64,000 bases of DNA from Candidatus Nanopelagicus limnes. Its GTDB lineage: Bacteria; Actinomycetota; Actinomycetes; Nanopelagicales; Nanopelagicaceae. Below the pieces are notes generated by a model that saw only the letters and a list, made by a program, of their open reading frames with translations, was not told the origin of the DNA and did no database searches. Below are positions 30,454-38,380 of this stretch, one piece after another (the first letter of the stretch is position 1; each line of letters begins with the position of its first letter). A program made the position numbers and the translations under genes. The DNA lies in NCBI RefSeq assembly GCF_002287885.2, contig NZ_CP016768.2, forward strand, positions 248,001-312,000. The letters are read 5' to 3'.

Positions 30454-31029
30454 ATGGTCAACTTAACCCGCATTTACACAAAAACTGGCGATGATGGCAC
30501 AACCTCACTGGGGGATATGAGCCGGACTTCAAAAAATGATCCACGACTTGAGGCATATGCCACCGTTGATGAAGCAAACTCATCAATCGGAGTTGTGTTG
30601 GCAATGGGTGATATCAAAGATGAAAGTATCAAGAAGTTATTAATTCGAATTCAAAATGATTTATTTGATGTTGGTGCAGACCTTTGTACACCAGTTGTCG
30701 ATAATCCAACCTCAGAACCACTTCGAGTATTAGAGTCTCAAATCGATTATTTAGAAAATCAGATTGATCACTACAACGAAAGTTTGCAACCACTTCGCTC
30801 TTTTGTATTACCTTCAGGCACACCTGCTGCAGCGCTAATGCATGTAGCAAGAACTGTAACTAGACGGGCAGAGCGCACTACCTGGCATGCAATCCACGCC
30901 TTTGGCGGAGGCGTTAATCCAATAACTGCTAAGTACTTAAATCGCTTATCTGATTTGTTGTTTGTATTGGCAAGATTTGTTAATAAAGCTGAAGGTGATC
31001 AACTTTGGGTACCAGGAGCAAATCGCTAG
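30454..31029 (+). CDS. ATP:cob(I)alamin adenosyltransferase, PduO type
   Basis: Makes adenosylcobalamin from reduced cobalamin and ATP, 191 residues. The N-terminal [16 protein letters not shown] is the PduO ATP-binding P-loop-like motif; DEANSSIGV and the C-terminal [15 protein letters not shown] and [15 protein letters not shown] are typical. In mycobacteria the homologue also sits beside murA near the atp operon. It implies at least one B12-dependent enzyme in the organism (none in this window). Confidence 0.94.
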   Translation: MVNLTRIYTKTGDDGTTSLGDMSRTSKNDPRLEAYATVDEANSSIGVVLAMGDIKDESIKKLLIRIQNDLFDVGADLCTPVVDNPTSEPLRVLESQIDYLENQIDHYNESLQPLRSFVLPSGTPAAALMHVARTVTRRAERTTWHAIHAFGGGVNPITAKYLNRLSDLLFVLARFVNKAEGDQLWVPGANR

Positions 31030-31346
31030 GAATTTAAAGTTGCTTTAGCAATCTTTAAGTCTTTTTCAAAAACCAGAATCTTTGGTCCAGTTTTAGTCTG
31101 AGATAGGCTCGCCTTAATCCCAACTGAAAGTAATTTTTGCCTGAGCATTTCACCCTCAATATGGTTTTTTGGCGAAGCAGCAACTTTTAATAATCCATAC
31201 TCATCTTCATTGCCTATTTTTTTAGCCCGTTCAACAACTGACTTATTATTCGAAAATGCCCACTTTAAAATAAGCGCCATTACTCCCACTATTAAAAAGC
31301 CAGAAAGAGATATTAGATAAAGCCCATTATTAATGCCGCCAAGCAA
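31026..31346 (-). CDS. Small membrane protein with DUF2007-like C-terminal domain
   Basis: A 106-residue protein with one N-terminal membrane helix (about 8-30). Its C-terminal domain has the look of the DUF2007 putative signal-transducing fold (EGEMLRQKLLSVGIKA followed by LVFEKDLKIAKATL). The start is TTG 31346, supported by AGGAGGG 8 nt upstream. Its end overlaps the convergent adenosyltransferase end by 4 bases. Function unknown. Confidence 0.7.
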   Translation of the reverse strand: MLGGINNGLYLISLSGFLIVGVMALILKWAFSNNKSVVERAKKIGNEDEYGLLKVAASPKNHIEGEMLRQKLLSVGIKASLSQTKTGPKILVFEKDLKIAKATLNS

Positions 31347-31365
31347 TTACTAACCCTCCTAAAAT

Positions 31366-32091
31366 TTATCTAATTGGTGTGTAGATATTAGCTGGAAACT
31401 TTTCATCAGTTCCAGATTTATGGCAGATCGCAGAGATACCGCCAACTGAGATTCCATTTCGTGCTGGGCCTGCAACTGTTTGGCCGGTGTTCGGATCTAG
31501 GACAGATTGGCCATAAAGTGGCTCATCACTTACTAAAATAATATTTGCATAAGTTTTTGCAGCAAGTGGTCCATATAGCGTTCGAAGTTTTCCTAGTGCA
31601 ATTTTTTTATTCGCATCACTTGGATCAACTCCATAAACAGTTGATTTAATCTCCCACCACTCACAACGATAATCAGCTGCCACAATTACAGCCCCACATG
31701 CATTTGATTCACACTTCTTAACAAGCTCTGCTAATCCAGCCTTTGCTGAGATTAAGCCCAGTAACTCTTTGCTTGTTGGGATCTTTGCGTAAATTCCTTT
31801 GTTTGAAGTGAATTTAATAGGTGGCCACACAGGTAGCGGAGATGGAATTGGCGTGGCAGTCTTCTTAACCTTCTTTTTCTTCTTTACCGGTTTCTTAGTT
31901 GGCTTCTTGGTTGGCTTCTTTGTTGTTGATGAAACTGATGGATTTGCCGCCGCACTCTTTGAAACCGCTGGAGTTGCCTTGGCGCTTGGGCTTGCCTTAG
32001 GTGTTGGTGATGCAGCATGTGCTGATGAAAGTAGGAGAGAAGCAGATGTAATTGCTGCAATTAGTAAATTTCGCTTCACTCTCTGCTCCAC
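31366..32091 (-). CDS. Secreted protein with Pro/Lys-rich linker, function unknown
   Basis: A 241-residue protein with a signal peptide (about 1-27, cleavage likely after SSAHA). An Ala/Ser/Pro linker and a strongly basic KKPTKKPTKKP repeat segment (about 58-80) come next, then a globular C-terminal domain (about 90-241) with four cysteines that could form two disulfides. I do not recognise the domain. GTG 32091 overlaps the ABC permease end by 16 bp; a second GTG at 32079 is an alternative. Probably in the exporter operon. Confidence 0.75.
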   Translation of the reverse strand: MEQRVKRNLLIAAITSASLLLSSAHAASPTPKASPSAKATPAVSKSAAANPSVSSTTKKPTKKPTKKPVKKKKKVKKTATPIPSPLPVWPPIKFTSNKGIYAKIPTSKELLGLISAKAGLAELVKKCESNACGAVIVAADYRCEWWEIKSTVYGVDPSDANKKIALGKLRTLYGPLAAKTYANIILVSDEPLYGQSVLDPNTGQTVAGPARNGISVGGISAICHKSGTDEKFPANIYTPIR

Positions 32092-32870
32092 TTAAATTTC
32101 TTGATTGCAAAGATAAGACCAAGAAGTAACCAAATAACTAGAACTAAGGCAGTTTTACCAATCTCCCAGCTGCCTGCAACCTCTTGTGTTGCAAAATCAT
32201 CTGGCAAGAAAACTGAACGCATTCCTTGGGTTAGCCATTTCAATGGAAAGAGCGCGGCAAATTGCTGCATCCAAGATGGCAGTGAGGTGAAGACAAAAAA
32301 CACACCGCTAAAAAACTGCAAGATAATCACAATAGGAGAGACCACAGCTGATGCACCACGGCCACTCTTAGGCACAATTGAAAATGCGATTCCAAGAATG
32401 GTTGAACATGCACTACCTAGTAAGACTAACCAGGTGAAGTTCCACCAAAGACTTGCTTGGGTTGGCAGATTTAAATCAAAGACTACTGAGCCGAAAAATA
32501 ATAGTAAGGCGGTTTGAATAATCATTAAAAAGGTTACGAGCAATGCCTTGCCAATAAAGTATGAAGAGACTGACATTGGCGTCCCACGTAAACGCTTTAA
32601 GGTTCCATCATCTCGCTCCATTGGAATTGTTATTGCAAGTTGTTGAAAACCGGTATTTACCAAACCAGATGCAATCATGCCAGCGACAAAGTATTGGCTA
32701 AAAGTCACACCAGGCGCGATTGTGTCTTTAAATACTGTTCCAAAAATGAATAGCAATATCACTGGGAAAAATAATGTAAAGACAACAGATTCTCTTTGCC
32801 TTAAGAATTGTTTTAACTCCAGACCGCTTCTAAGTAAGCCGATGCGAATAGTTTCAACTATTGAATTCAT
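32076..32870 (-). CDS. ABC-2 type exporter permease
   Basis: A 264-residue membrane protein with six predicted helices and the ABC-2 pattern: ESVVFTLFFPVILLFIFGTVF near the N-terminus and ERDDGTLKRLRGTPMSV in the coupling loop. It overlaps the ATPase gene by 4 bases, so together they form a DrrAB-like half-transporter pair. The cargo (drug, lipid or polysaccharide) cannot be told from sequence. Confidence 0.9.
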   Translation of the reverse strand: MNSIVETIRIGLLRSGLELKQFLRQRESVVFTLFFPVILLFIFGTVFKDTIAPGVTFSQYFVAGMIASGLVNTGFQQLAITIPMERDDGTLKRLRGTPMSVSSYFIGKALLVTFLMIIQTALLLFFGSVVFDLNLPTQASLWWNFTWLVLLGSACSTILGIAFSIVPKSGRGASAVVSPIVIILQFFSGVFFVFTSLPSWMQQFAALFPLKWLTQGMRSVFLPDDFATQEVAGSWEIGKTALVLVIWLLLGLIFAIKKFKWSRE

Positions 32871-33724
32871 CTAAGCTCACCAATCATCTTTAGATAAATC
32901 TCTTCTAAGTTAGGTCTAAGTACTTCTAGTTCTGGAATTTGCCCATTAAAGCGCTGACTTAACTTTAAAACCTCAGCCGTTGGATCTTTGGTATGGATTT
33001 CATTTGTTACCCCATTTTCAAGCCAAGTTACCTTTGCTGGCGCGTGGTTTCGGCCACCAAGAGTTTGTGGGGTAGCGATCTCAATAATTTTTCCATTATT
33101 TATAACGCCAACTCGATCAGCTAATGCTTGTGCTTCATCTAAGTAATGGGTGGTTAAAAGAATTGTTGTACCTTCCGCCTTTAATGTTCTGATTAATTCC
33201 CAGAAAGATCTTCTCGCCTCTGGATCAAATCCAGTGGTTGGTTCATCTAGAAATAACAGTTCTGGAGAGCCGATGATGCCGAGTGCAACATCAAGGCGAC
33301 GTCGCTGGCCTCCAGATAACTCACGGGCTTTTGCGTTCAGCTTTTCTCTTAAGCCAACCTCATCAATTACCTGTTCAACATTTCTAGGGTTTTCATAATA
33401 ATTTGCATAATGTGAAATGGTTTCAAAAACAGATAAATCTGCCGCATCTGAGGTGGATTGCAAAACAATTCCAATTTGATTTCGCCATCGCTGAGCAGCA
33501 TTACCTTTAGTTGCTGGGTCAAACCCTAAAACACTTACATCTCCGCTACTTGCTTTGCGATAACCCTCAAGAATTTCAACAGTTGTTGTTTTGCCAGCTC
33601 CATTTGGACCAAGGAGTGCGAATATCTCACCACGTTCAACAGTTAGATTTATGCCATCAACTGCAGTTTTAGCGCCATACTGCTTACTCAGCCCACTTAC
33701 TTCTATTGCTGCATTGGCGCTCAT
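32867..33724 (-). CDS. ABC exporter ATP-binding protein
   Basis: A 286-residue ATPase of the DrrA/CcmA type. Walker A is GPNGAGKTT, the signature LSGGQRRRLDVALG, Walker B LLFLDEPTTGFD and the H-loop TTHYLDEA; a C-terminal extension (about 215-286) is usual for ABC-2 partners. The open frame starts at 33835, but that stretch overlaps the divergent gene and lacks homology. ATG 33724 with AGGATG upstream is chosen. Confidence 0.93.
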   Translation of the reverse strand: MSANAAIEVSGLSKQYGAKTAVDGINLTVERGEIFALLGPNGAGKTTTVEILEGYRKASSGDVSVLGFDPATKGNAAQRWRNQIGIVLQSTSDAADLSVFETISHYANYYENPRNVEQVIDEVGLREKLNAKARELSGGQRRRLDVALGIIGSPELLFLDEPTTGFDPEARRSFWELIRTLKAEGTTILLTTHYLDEAQALADRVGVINNGKIIEIATPQTLGGRNHAPAKVTWLENGVTNEIHTKDPTAEVLKLSQRFNGQIPELEVLRPNLEEIYLKMIGELR

Positions 33725-33781
33725 GGCGACATCCTGCCGTAATTGGTAATAAATACTTAATTTATTCGGGAGAATAATCCT

Positions 33782-34105
33782 GTGAGTCCACGTAAAGCTA
33801 AGCCCAAGGGCAAAGGCAAGAGAGATATCACTCACGATGATGAGCGCGAGTTATCCACATCAAATGAATCCATCGAAGAACATGATGACGGAATCTTTGT
33901 TGTTAGAAAAATAAGTGGCTCTACTTCAAATAAACCATATCGATGTCCAGGTTGTGATCAGGTAATTCCAATGGCAACCCCACATACAGTGGCATGGCTA
34001 GAGCATGATCAATCAGGCCGGCGCCATTGGCATAACATTTGTTGGAGCAAGCGAAATCTAAGAAAACCAAAGGTTGAGCGAACTAGAAGCGCTCCTAGGT
34101 ATTGA
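33782..34105 (+). CDS. Conserved actinobacterial zinc-ribbon-like small protein
   Basis: A 107-residue protein with a basic N-terminus (RKAKPKGKGKR), an acidic middle and a C-terminal core with CPGCDQVI, then HTVAW, then HWHNICW. This Cys2/His/Cys layout suggests a bound zinc. Streptomyces and relatives carry similar small proteins, sometimes labelled ATP/GTP-binding protein without support. GTG 33782 has GAGAAT 6 nt upstream, a possible leaderless -10. Function unknown. Confidence 0.75.
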   Translation: MSPRKAKPKGKGKRDITHDDERELSTSNESIEEHDDGIFVVRKISGSTSNKPYRCPGCDQVIPMATPHTVAWLEHDQSGRRHWHNICWSKRNLRKPKVERTRSAPRY

Positions 34106-34144
34106 GATTTCTAGCACGGAATATTTAAAATTGAATTTTCTAGT

Positions 34145-34150
34145 TATAGT
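34145..34150 (+). promoter_or_regulatory. -10 hexamer TATAGT before the dehydrogenase gene
   Basis: TATAGT ends 6 nt before ATG 34157, with no Shine-Dalgarno between. This is the leaderless pattern. No clear -35. Confidence 0.55.
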
Positions 34151-34156
34151 TATCAA

Positions 34157-35683
34157 ATGAGCAAAACTTTTACCGCAACTAACCCAGCCACTGGCCAAGC
34201 AGTTGGAAATCCAATTACTGAGCACAGTTTTGAAGAGGTTAGCGCTGCTATTGCAGCTGCTGAAAAAATAAAAGCAAAGTTTGCTGCCACCACACCAACC
34301 CAAAGAGCTGCCCTCCTTAATGCGATTGCAGATTCAATTGAATCTGAAAAAGAAGCTTTAGCTCAAATATCTCATTTAGAAACCGCGCTACCAATGGCCA
34401 GAGTTACTGGTGAGGTAATGCGCACTGTTATTCAAATCCGTGCCTTTGCCGAGCTAGTTAAAACTGGTGGACACCTGCTACCAATAATTGATTTGGCTGA
34501 TCCAAATTTTCAACCAGTTGCACGTCCTGATCTTCGTAAATCACAACAACCATTAGGAGTTGTTTCGATATTTGCAGCGTCAAACTTTCCATTAGCTTTC
34601 TCAGTTGCAGGAGGCGATAGTGCATCTGCTTTGGCTGCTGGATGTCCAGTTGTTGTTAAGGCTCATCCATCACATCCAAATACCTGCCAAGTGGTTTATG
34701 AAGCAGTTACTAAAGCAATCACAGCGCAAGGATTACCAAAAGAGATATTTACATTAGTTCAGGGAGTAAACCCAGAGATAACCCATTGGTTAGCAAAGGA
34801 TCCACTCATAACTGCAATTGGTTTTACTGGCTCTGGTTTAGTTGGAAAGTTGCTAATTAAATTAGCGCAAGAGCGCCCCGTTCCAATTCCTGTTTTTGCT
34901 GAGATGGGTTCACTAAATCCAGTCTTCTTCACACCAACTGCATTAGTGGAAAAAGCTGATGAGTTAGCAAAGGCTGCGATGGATTCAGCGCTGCTGGGAT
35001 CTGGTCAATTTTGCACAAAGCCTGGAATTATTGTTGTGCCAAATGATGCATCCGGTGATAAATTTATTGCACAAGTTCAAAGTTATTTTTCAGAGCAAAA
35101 AGTTGGACCATTATTAAATAAAGGAATTGCCACAAGATTTATCGAGGCAATTACATCAATTAGCAAAGCTAAGGGCGTAAAGGTTTTAACTGGTGTAAAT
35201 AATCCAGATGGTTATGGCGTAACTCCAAGTATTTTTGTAGTTGATTGGGCAGATGTTAAAAACCATGATGATTTATTAGAGGAACACTTTGGTCCAACCT
35301 CAGTAATTATTAGAGCCCCCTTTGATCAATACCTAGCTGTGGCAAAAGCTATGAGTGGTCAATTAGCTTCTGCAATTCATGCTGGCAATGATGAGAAGCT
35401 GCCAGAGCTAGTTTCACAATTAACCCAAAAGGCTGGCCGGGTAATTTGGAATGGTTTTCCAACCTCAGTTTCAGTTACCGCTGCGCAAAATCATGGCGGC
35501 CAATGGCCTGCCTCTTCCTCTCACACAACTTCCGTTGGTTTAGATTCACTATTTCGCTTTGTTCGTCCAGTTGTTTATCAAAACTTTCCAGATAACCAAT
35601 TACCAGCTGAATTACAAAACGCTAATCCATATGCAATTGAGCGGGTAGTTAATGGCGTGCGAAGTAATAAGGCGATTAACTAA
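34157..35683 (+). CDS. 2,5-dioxovalerate (alpha-ketoglutarate semialdehyde) dehydrogenase-type ALDH
   Basis: A 508-residue aldehyde dehydrogenase. The catalytic cysteine is Cys286 in GSGQFCTKPG and the general-base glutamate is Glu249 in AEMGSLNPVF. These two motifs, together with the reduced Rossmann motif GFTGSGLVGK, are characteristic of the KGSADH branch, which oxidises 2,5-dioxopentanoate to 2-oxoglutarate at the end of non-phosphorylative pentose or hexarate pathways. Its neighbours, an FAH-family enzyme and an IlvD/Edd dehydratase, fit that role. The exact substrate is not proven. Confidence 0.88.
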   Translation: MSKTFTATNPATGQAVGNPITEHSFEEVSAAIAAAEKIKAKFAATTPTQRAALLNAIADSIESEKEALAQISHLETALPMARVTGEVMRTVIQIRAFAELVKTGGHLLPIIDLADPNFQPVARPDLRKSQQPLGVVSIFAASNFPLAFSVAGGDSASALAAGCPVVVKAHPSHPNTCQVVYEAVTKAITAQGLPKEIFTLVQGVNPEITHWLAKDPLITAIGFTGSGLVGKLLIKLAQERPVPIPVFAEMGSLNPVFFTPTALVEKADELAKAAMDSALLGSGQFCTKPGIIVVPNDASGDKFIAQVQSYFSEQKVGPLLNKGIATRFIEAITSISKAKGVKVLTGVNNPDGYGVTPSIFVVDWADVKNHDDLLEEHFGPTSVIIRAPFDQYLAVAKAMSGQLASAIHAGNDEKLPELVSQLTQKAGRVIWNGFPTSVSVTAAQNHGGQWPASSSHTTSVGLDSLFRFVRPVVYQNFPDNQLPAELQNANPYAIERVVNGVRSNKAIN

Positions 35684-36547
35684 TTACTTGTAGTTAACAA
35701 CCTTATTTTTAATTGTTCCAATACCTTCAATAGTTGTCACAATATTTTCCCCACCCTTTAGGTATTTCTCTGGCTTAAAGCCCATGCCAACACCTTCTGG
35801 TGTTCCAGTGTTTATTACATCCCCAGCCTTTAACTCCATGAATTGGGAGATATACCAAACGCAATGATTGATGCCAAAGATCAAATCATTAGTTCTGGAA
35901 TTTTGTCTCACCTCACCATCAATGGTGCAAGAAAGAGCTAAATTATTTGGATCTAAGTTTTTTTGCTTTAACTCATCAGCGGTAATGATCCATGGGCCCA
36001 TTGGATTAAAGGTTGGGAAAGATTTGCCCTTCACCCATTGTCCACTTCGTTCAACCTGCCAGTGCCGCTCTGAAACATCTTGAGAGATTGTGTAGCCAAG
36101 TATGTGGGCGGCCGCCTCTTCTGGTGATTTTAAGTAAAGTGCGTTTTTACCAATGACAACACAAAGTTCAACTTCATAATCTGTTTTAGTTGAGTTAGGT
36201 GGAACTACTACATCATCATTTGGACCAATTACGGTATCTGGTGCTTTCATAAAAATTACTGGCTCAGGTGGTGGGGTCATACCCGACTCAACTGCATGCT
36301 TTGCATAATTTAATCCAACACAAATTACTTTTGTTGGTCTTGCAACAGGTGAACCAATTCGGTAATCAGCAATCTTCACCTTTGGTCTGCTACTTAAATC
36401 TGCTTGGGCTAATTTTGCGATTGCGCCATTTTCTAACTCAACACGATTGAAATCACTAACTAAATCATCAACAAAGATCGCCTCAGTATCTGAGACAACT
36501 ACTGCAGGCTTTTCTTTATTTATCTGACCCAAGCGTGTGATTCTCAT
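35684..36547 (-). CDS. Fumarylacetoacetate hydrolase-family enzyme
   Basis: A 287-residue FAH-fold protein. The metal site is visible as DYEVELCVVIG with a downstream Asp in SQDVSERHW; VGLNYAKHA and NTGTPEGVGMG are typical of the 2-keto-acid hydratase/hydrolase group. In sugar-acid pathways such proteins dehydrate 2-keto-3-deoxypentonate or hydrolyse diketo-deoxy-sugar acids. The frame opens at 36685 but that region overlaps the divergent dehydratase; ATG 36547 matches the family N-terminus MRITRLGQ. Confidence 0.88.
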   Translation of the reverse strand: MRITRLGQINKEKPAVVVSDTEAIFVDDLVSDFNRVELENGAIAKLAQADLSSRPKVKIADYRIGSPVARPTKVICVGLNYAKHAVESGMTPPPEPVIFMKAPDTVIGPNDDVVVPPNSTKTDYEVELCVVIGKNALYLKSPEEAAAHILGYTISQDVSERHWQVERSGQWVKGKSFPTFNPMGPWIITADELKQKNLDPNNLALSCTIDGEVRQNSRTNDLIFGINHCVWYISQFMELKAGDVINTGTPEGVGMGFKPEKYLKGGENIVTTIEGIGTIKNKVVNYK

Positions 36548-36591
36548 AATTCTCACATTTCCATTGAGGTGAAGTTTTGGCGGTAATGAAC

Positions 36592-36636
36592 TAGAATATG
36601 AAAACCTTAACATAGGAATTTTCTCAATATTTGAGA
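36592..36636 (+). promoter_or_regulatory. Putative promoter and 15-bp palindrome upstream of the dehydratase
   Basis: TAGAAT (36592-36597) is a candidate -10 for the plus strand. Downstream, 36622-36636 reads TCTCAATATTTGAGA, a perfect inverted repeat around the central base, placed between the candidate promoter and GTG 36653. Its position and symmetry suggest a repressor operator for the sugar-acid genes. Confidence 0.4.
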
Positions 36637-36652
36637 GTAGGAAAGGGCGAGC

Positions 36653-38380
36653 GTGAGCGAAGAGAAGTTTGATCGCCGCAGCCAATATTGGTTTGGATTA
36701 AAAGATAAGGGTGGTTATATCCACCGCGAAAGACTTCGAAATCAAGGTTACGCCCCAGATGTTTTTGATGGCCGCCCCGTAATTGGTATTGCAAATACTT
36801 GGTCTGAGTTAAATCCATGTAATGGCTCACTTAATGATGTTGCTGAAGCTGTTAAACGTGGCGTTTGGGAGGCTGGTGGTTTTCCACTTGAGTTCCCGGC
36901 AATGTCACTTAGTGAATCTTTGCAGCGACCAACCACCATGTTATATCGCAACATGTTGGCAATGGAGGTTGAGGAGTTAATTCGTTCCCATCCATTAGAT
37001 GGTGTGGTTTTACTTGGTAATTGCGATAAGACACCACCTGGATTATTAATGGGAGCAGCCAGTGTGGATCTTCCAACATTGATGATTACTGGCGGACCGA
37101 TGCTTAATGGTCGATATCAAGGACAACCAGTTGGCTCTGGCACATTAGTGTGGAAATATAGCGAGCAGGTAAGAAGTGGAAAGATTTCTTTTGAAGAGTT
37201 TATGGCAATGGAATCTTGCTCAGCACGAAGCCAAGGTTCATGTATGACCATGGGAACTGCATCAACTATGGCATGTGTTACTGAAGCACTAGGCGTGCAA
37301 TTACCAGGAGCAGCTGCAATCCCAGCGGTTGATTCACGCAAATTTACTCTTGCTCATCTTTCTGGCCGTCGAATTGTGAAGATGGTGGAGGAGGATTTAA
37401 AGCTATCAAAGGTGTTAAATCGAAAAGCATTTGAAAATGCGATCAAAATTTTAGCTGCTATCGGTGGCTCAACTAACGCAGTAGTTCACCTACTTGCAAT
37501 CGCTGGCCGCGTTGGCGTGCCATTGAACTTAGATGATTTTGATAAGTTAGGAAAAGATGTTCCGGTAATTGCAAATATGATGCCAAGTGGAAAATTCCTA
37601 ATGGAGGAGTTTTTCGATGCCGGTGGCGTACCAACAGTGATGAAGGAGATTGCAAATCTAATTCACACCGATCACATTACAGTTACTGGCAAAACTGTTA
37701 AGGAAAATATCGAAGGTGCTGAAAATTGGAACAAAGAGGTAATCACTCCAGCAAATAAACCTTTCCAAGCAGCAGGTGCTGGCATTGTGGTTGTTCGTGG
37801 CTCACTTGCTCCAGATGGTGCGATTATTAAAGTATCTGCAGCATCTCCTAAATTGTTAACCCACAAAGGAAAAGCTTTAGTTTTTAATGAGATCGAGGAG
37901 TACTTAAAGGTTGCAGATGATCCAAATCTGCCTGTAACACCAGAGACTATTTTGGTTTTGAAAAACTCAGGACCTAAGGGTTATCCAGGATTTCCTGAGG
38001 TTGGCAATTTACCTATGCCAAAGAAAATGCTTGATCAAGGTGTAACCGATATGGTTCGAATCTCTGATGCCAGAATGAGTGGCACTGCCTACGGCACAGT
38101 TGTATTACATGTTTCACCAGAATCTACTGCTGGTGGACCACTTGCATTTGTTGAAAACGGAGATGAGATTGAGTTAGATGTGCCAAATCGTAAATTAAAT
38201 TTACTTATTTCACCGGAGGAGTTAGCAAAACGTAAAGCTGCTTGGGTGCCACCAAAGCCTAAGGCTGAGCGCGGTTGGAGCAAGATGTATATCGAGCATG
38301 TGCAACAAGCACATCTTGGCGCAGATCTAGATTTCTTAGTTGGCAGCAGTGGCGATTATGTGCCACGCCATTCACATTAA
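36653..38380 (+). CDS. IlvD/Edd-family sugar-acid dehydratase
   Basis: A 575-residue Fe-S dehydratase. Cluster-ligand regions are visible: NPCNGSLND, GNCDKTPPGLLMGAASVDLP and SQGSCMTMGTASTMAC. The substrate and Mg region follows as GGSTNAVVHLLAIAGR, then the C-terminal DARMSGTAYGTVVLHVSPE. The PPGLLMGA and MTGGPMLNG wording resembles arabinonate, xylonate or fuconate dehydratases more than the isoleucine/valine enzyme. It would turn an aldonate into 2-keto-3-deoxy-aldonate. GTG 36653 is preceded by AGGAAAGG. Neighbours support a Weimberg-like pathway. Confidence 0.87.
   Translation: MSEEKFDRRSQYWFGLKDKGGYIHRERLRNQGYAPDVFDGRPVIGIANTWSELNPCNGSLNDVAEAVKRGVWEAGGFPLEFPAMSLSESLQRPTTMLYRNMLAMEVEELIRSHPLDGVVLLGNCDKTPPGLLMGAASVDLPTLMITGGPMLNGRYQGQPVGSGTLVWKYSEQVRSGKISFEEFMAMESCSARSQGSCMTMGTASTMACVTEALGVQLPGAAAIPAVDSRKFTLAHLSGRRIVKMVEEDLKLSKVLNRKAFENAIKILAAIGGSTNAVVHLLAIAGRVGVPLNLDDFDKLGKDVPVIANMMPSGKFLMEEFFDAGGVPTVMKEIANLIHTDHITVTGKTVKENIEGAENWNKEVITPANKPFQAAGAGIVVVRGSLAPDGAIIKVSAASPKLLTHKGKALVFNEIEEYLKVADDPNLPVTPETILVLKNSGPKGYPGFPEVGNLPMPKKMLDQGVTDMVRISDARMSGTAYGTVVLHVSPESTAGGPLAFVENGDEIELDVPNRKLNLLISPEELAKRKAAWVPPKPKAERGWSKMYIEHVQQAHLGADLDFLVGSSGDYVPRHSH

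Noticed and set aside
31860..31925. Tandem TTCTT-rich DNA repeat
   Set aside because: It encodes the KKPTKKP linker of a secreted protein; a protein-level repeat, not a mobile or structural DNA element.
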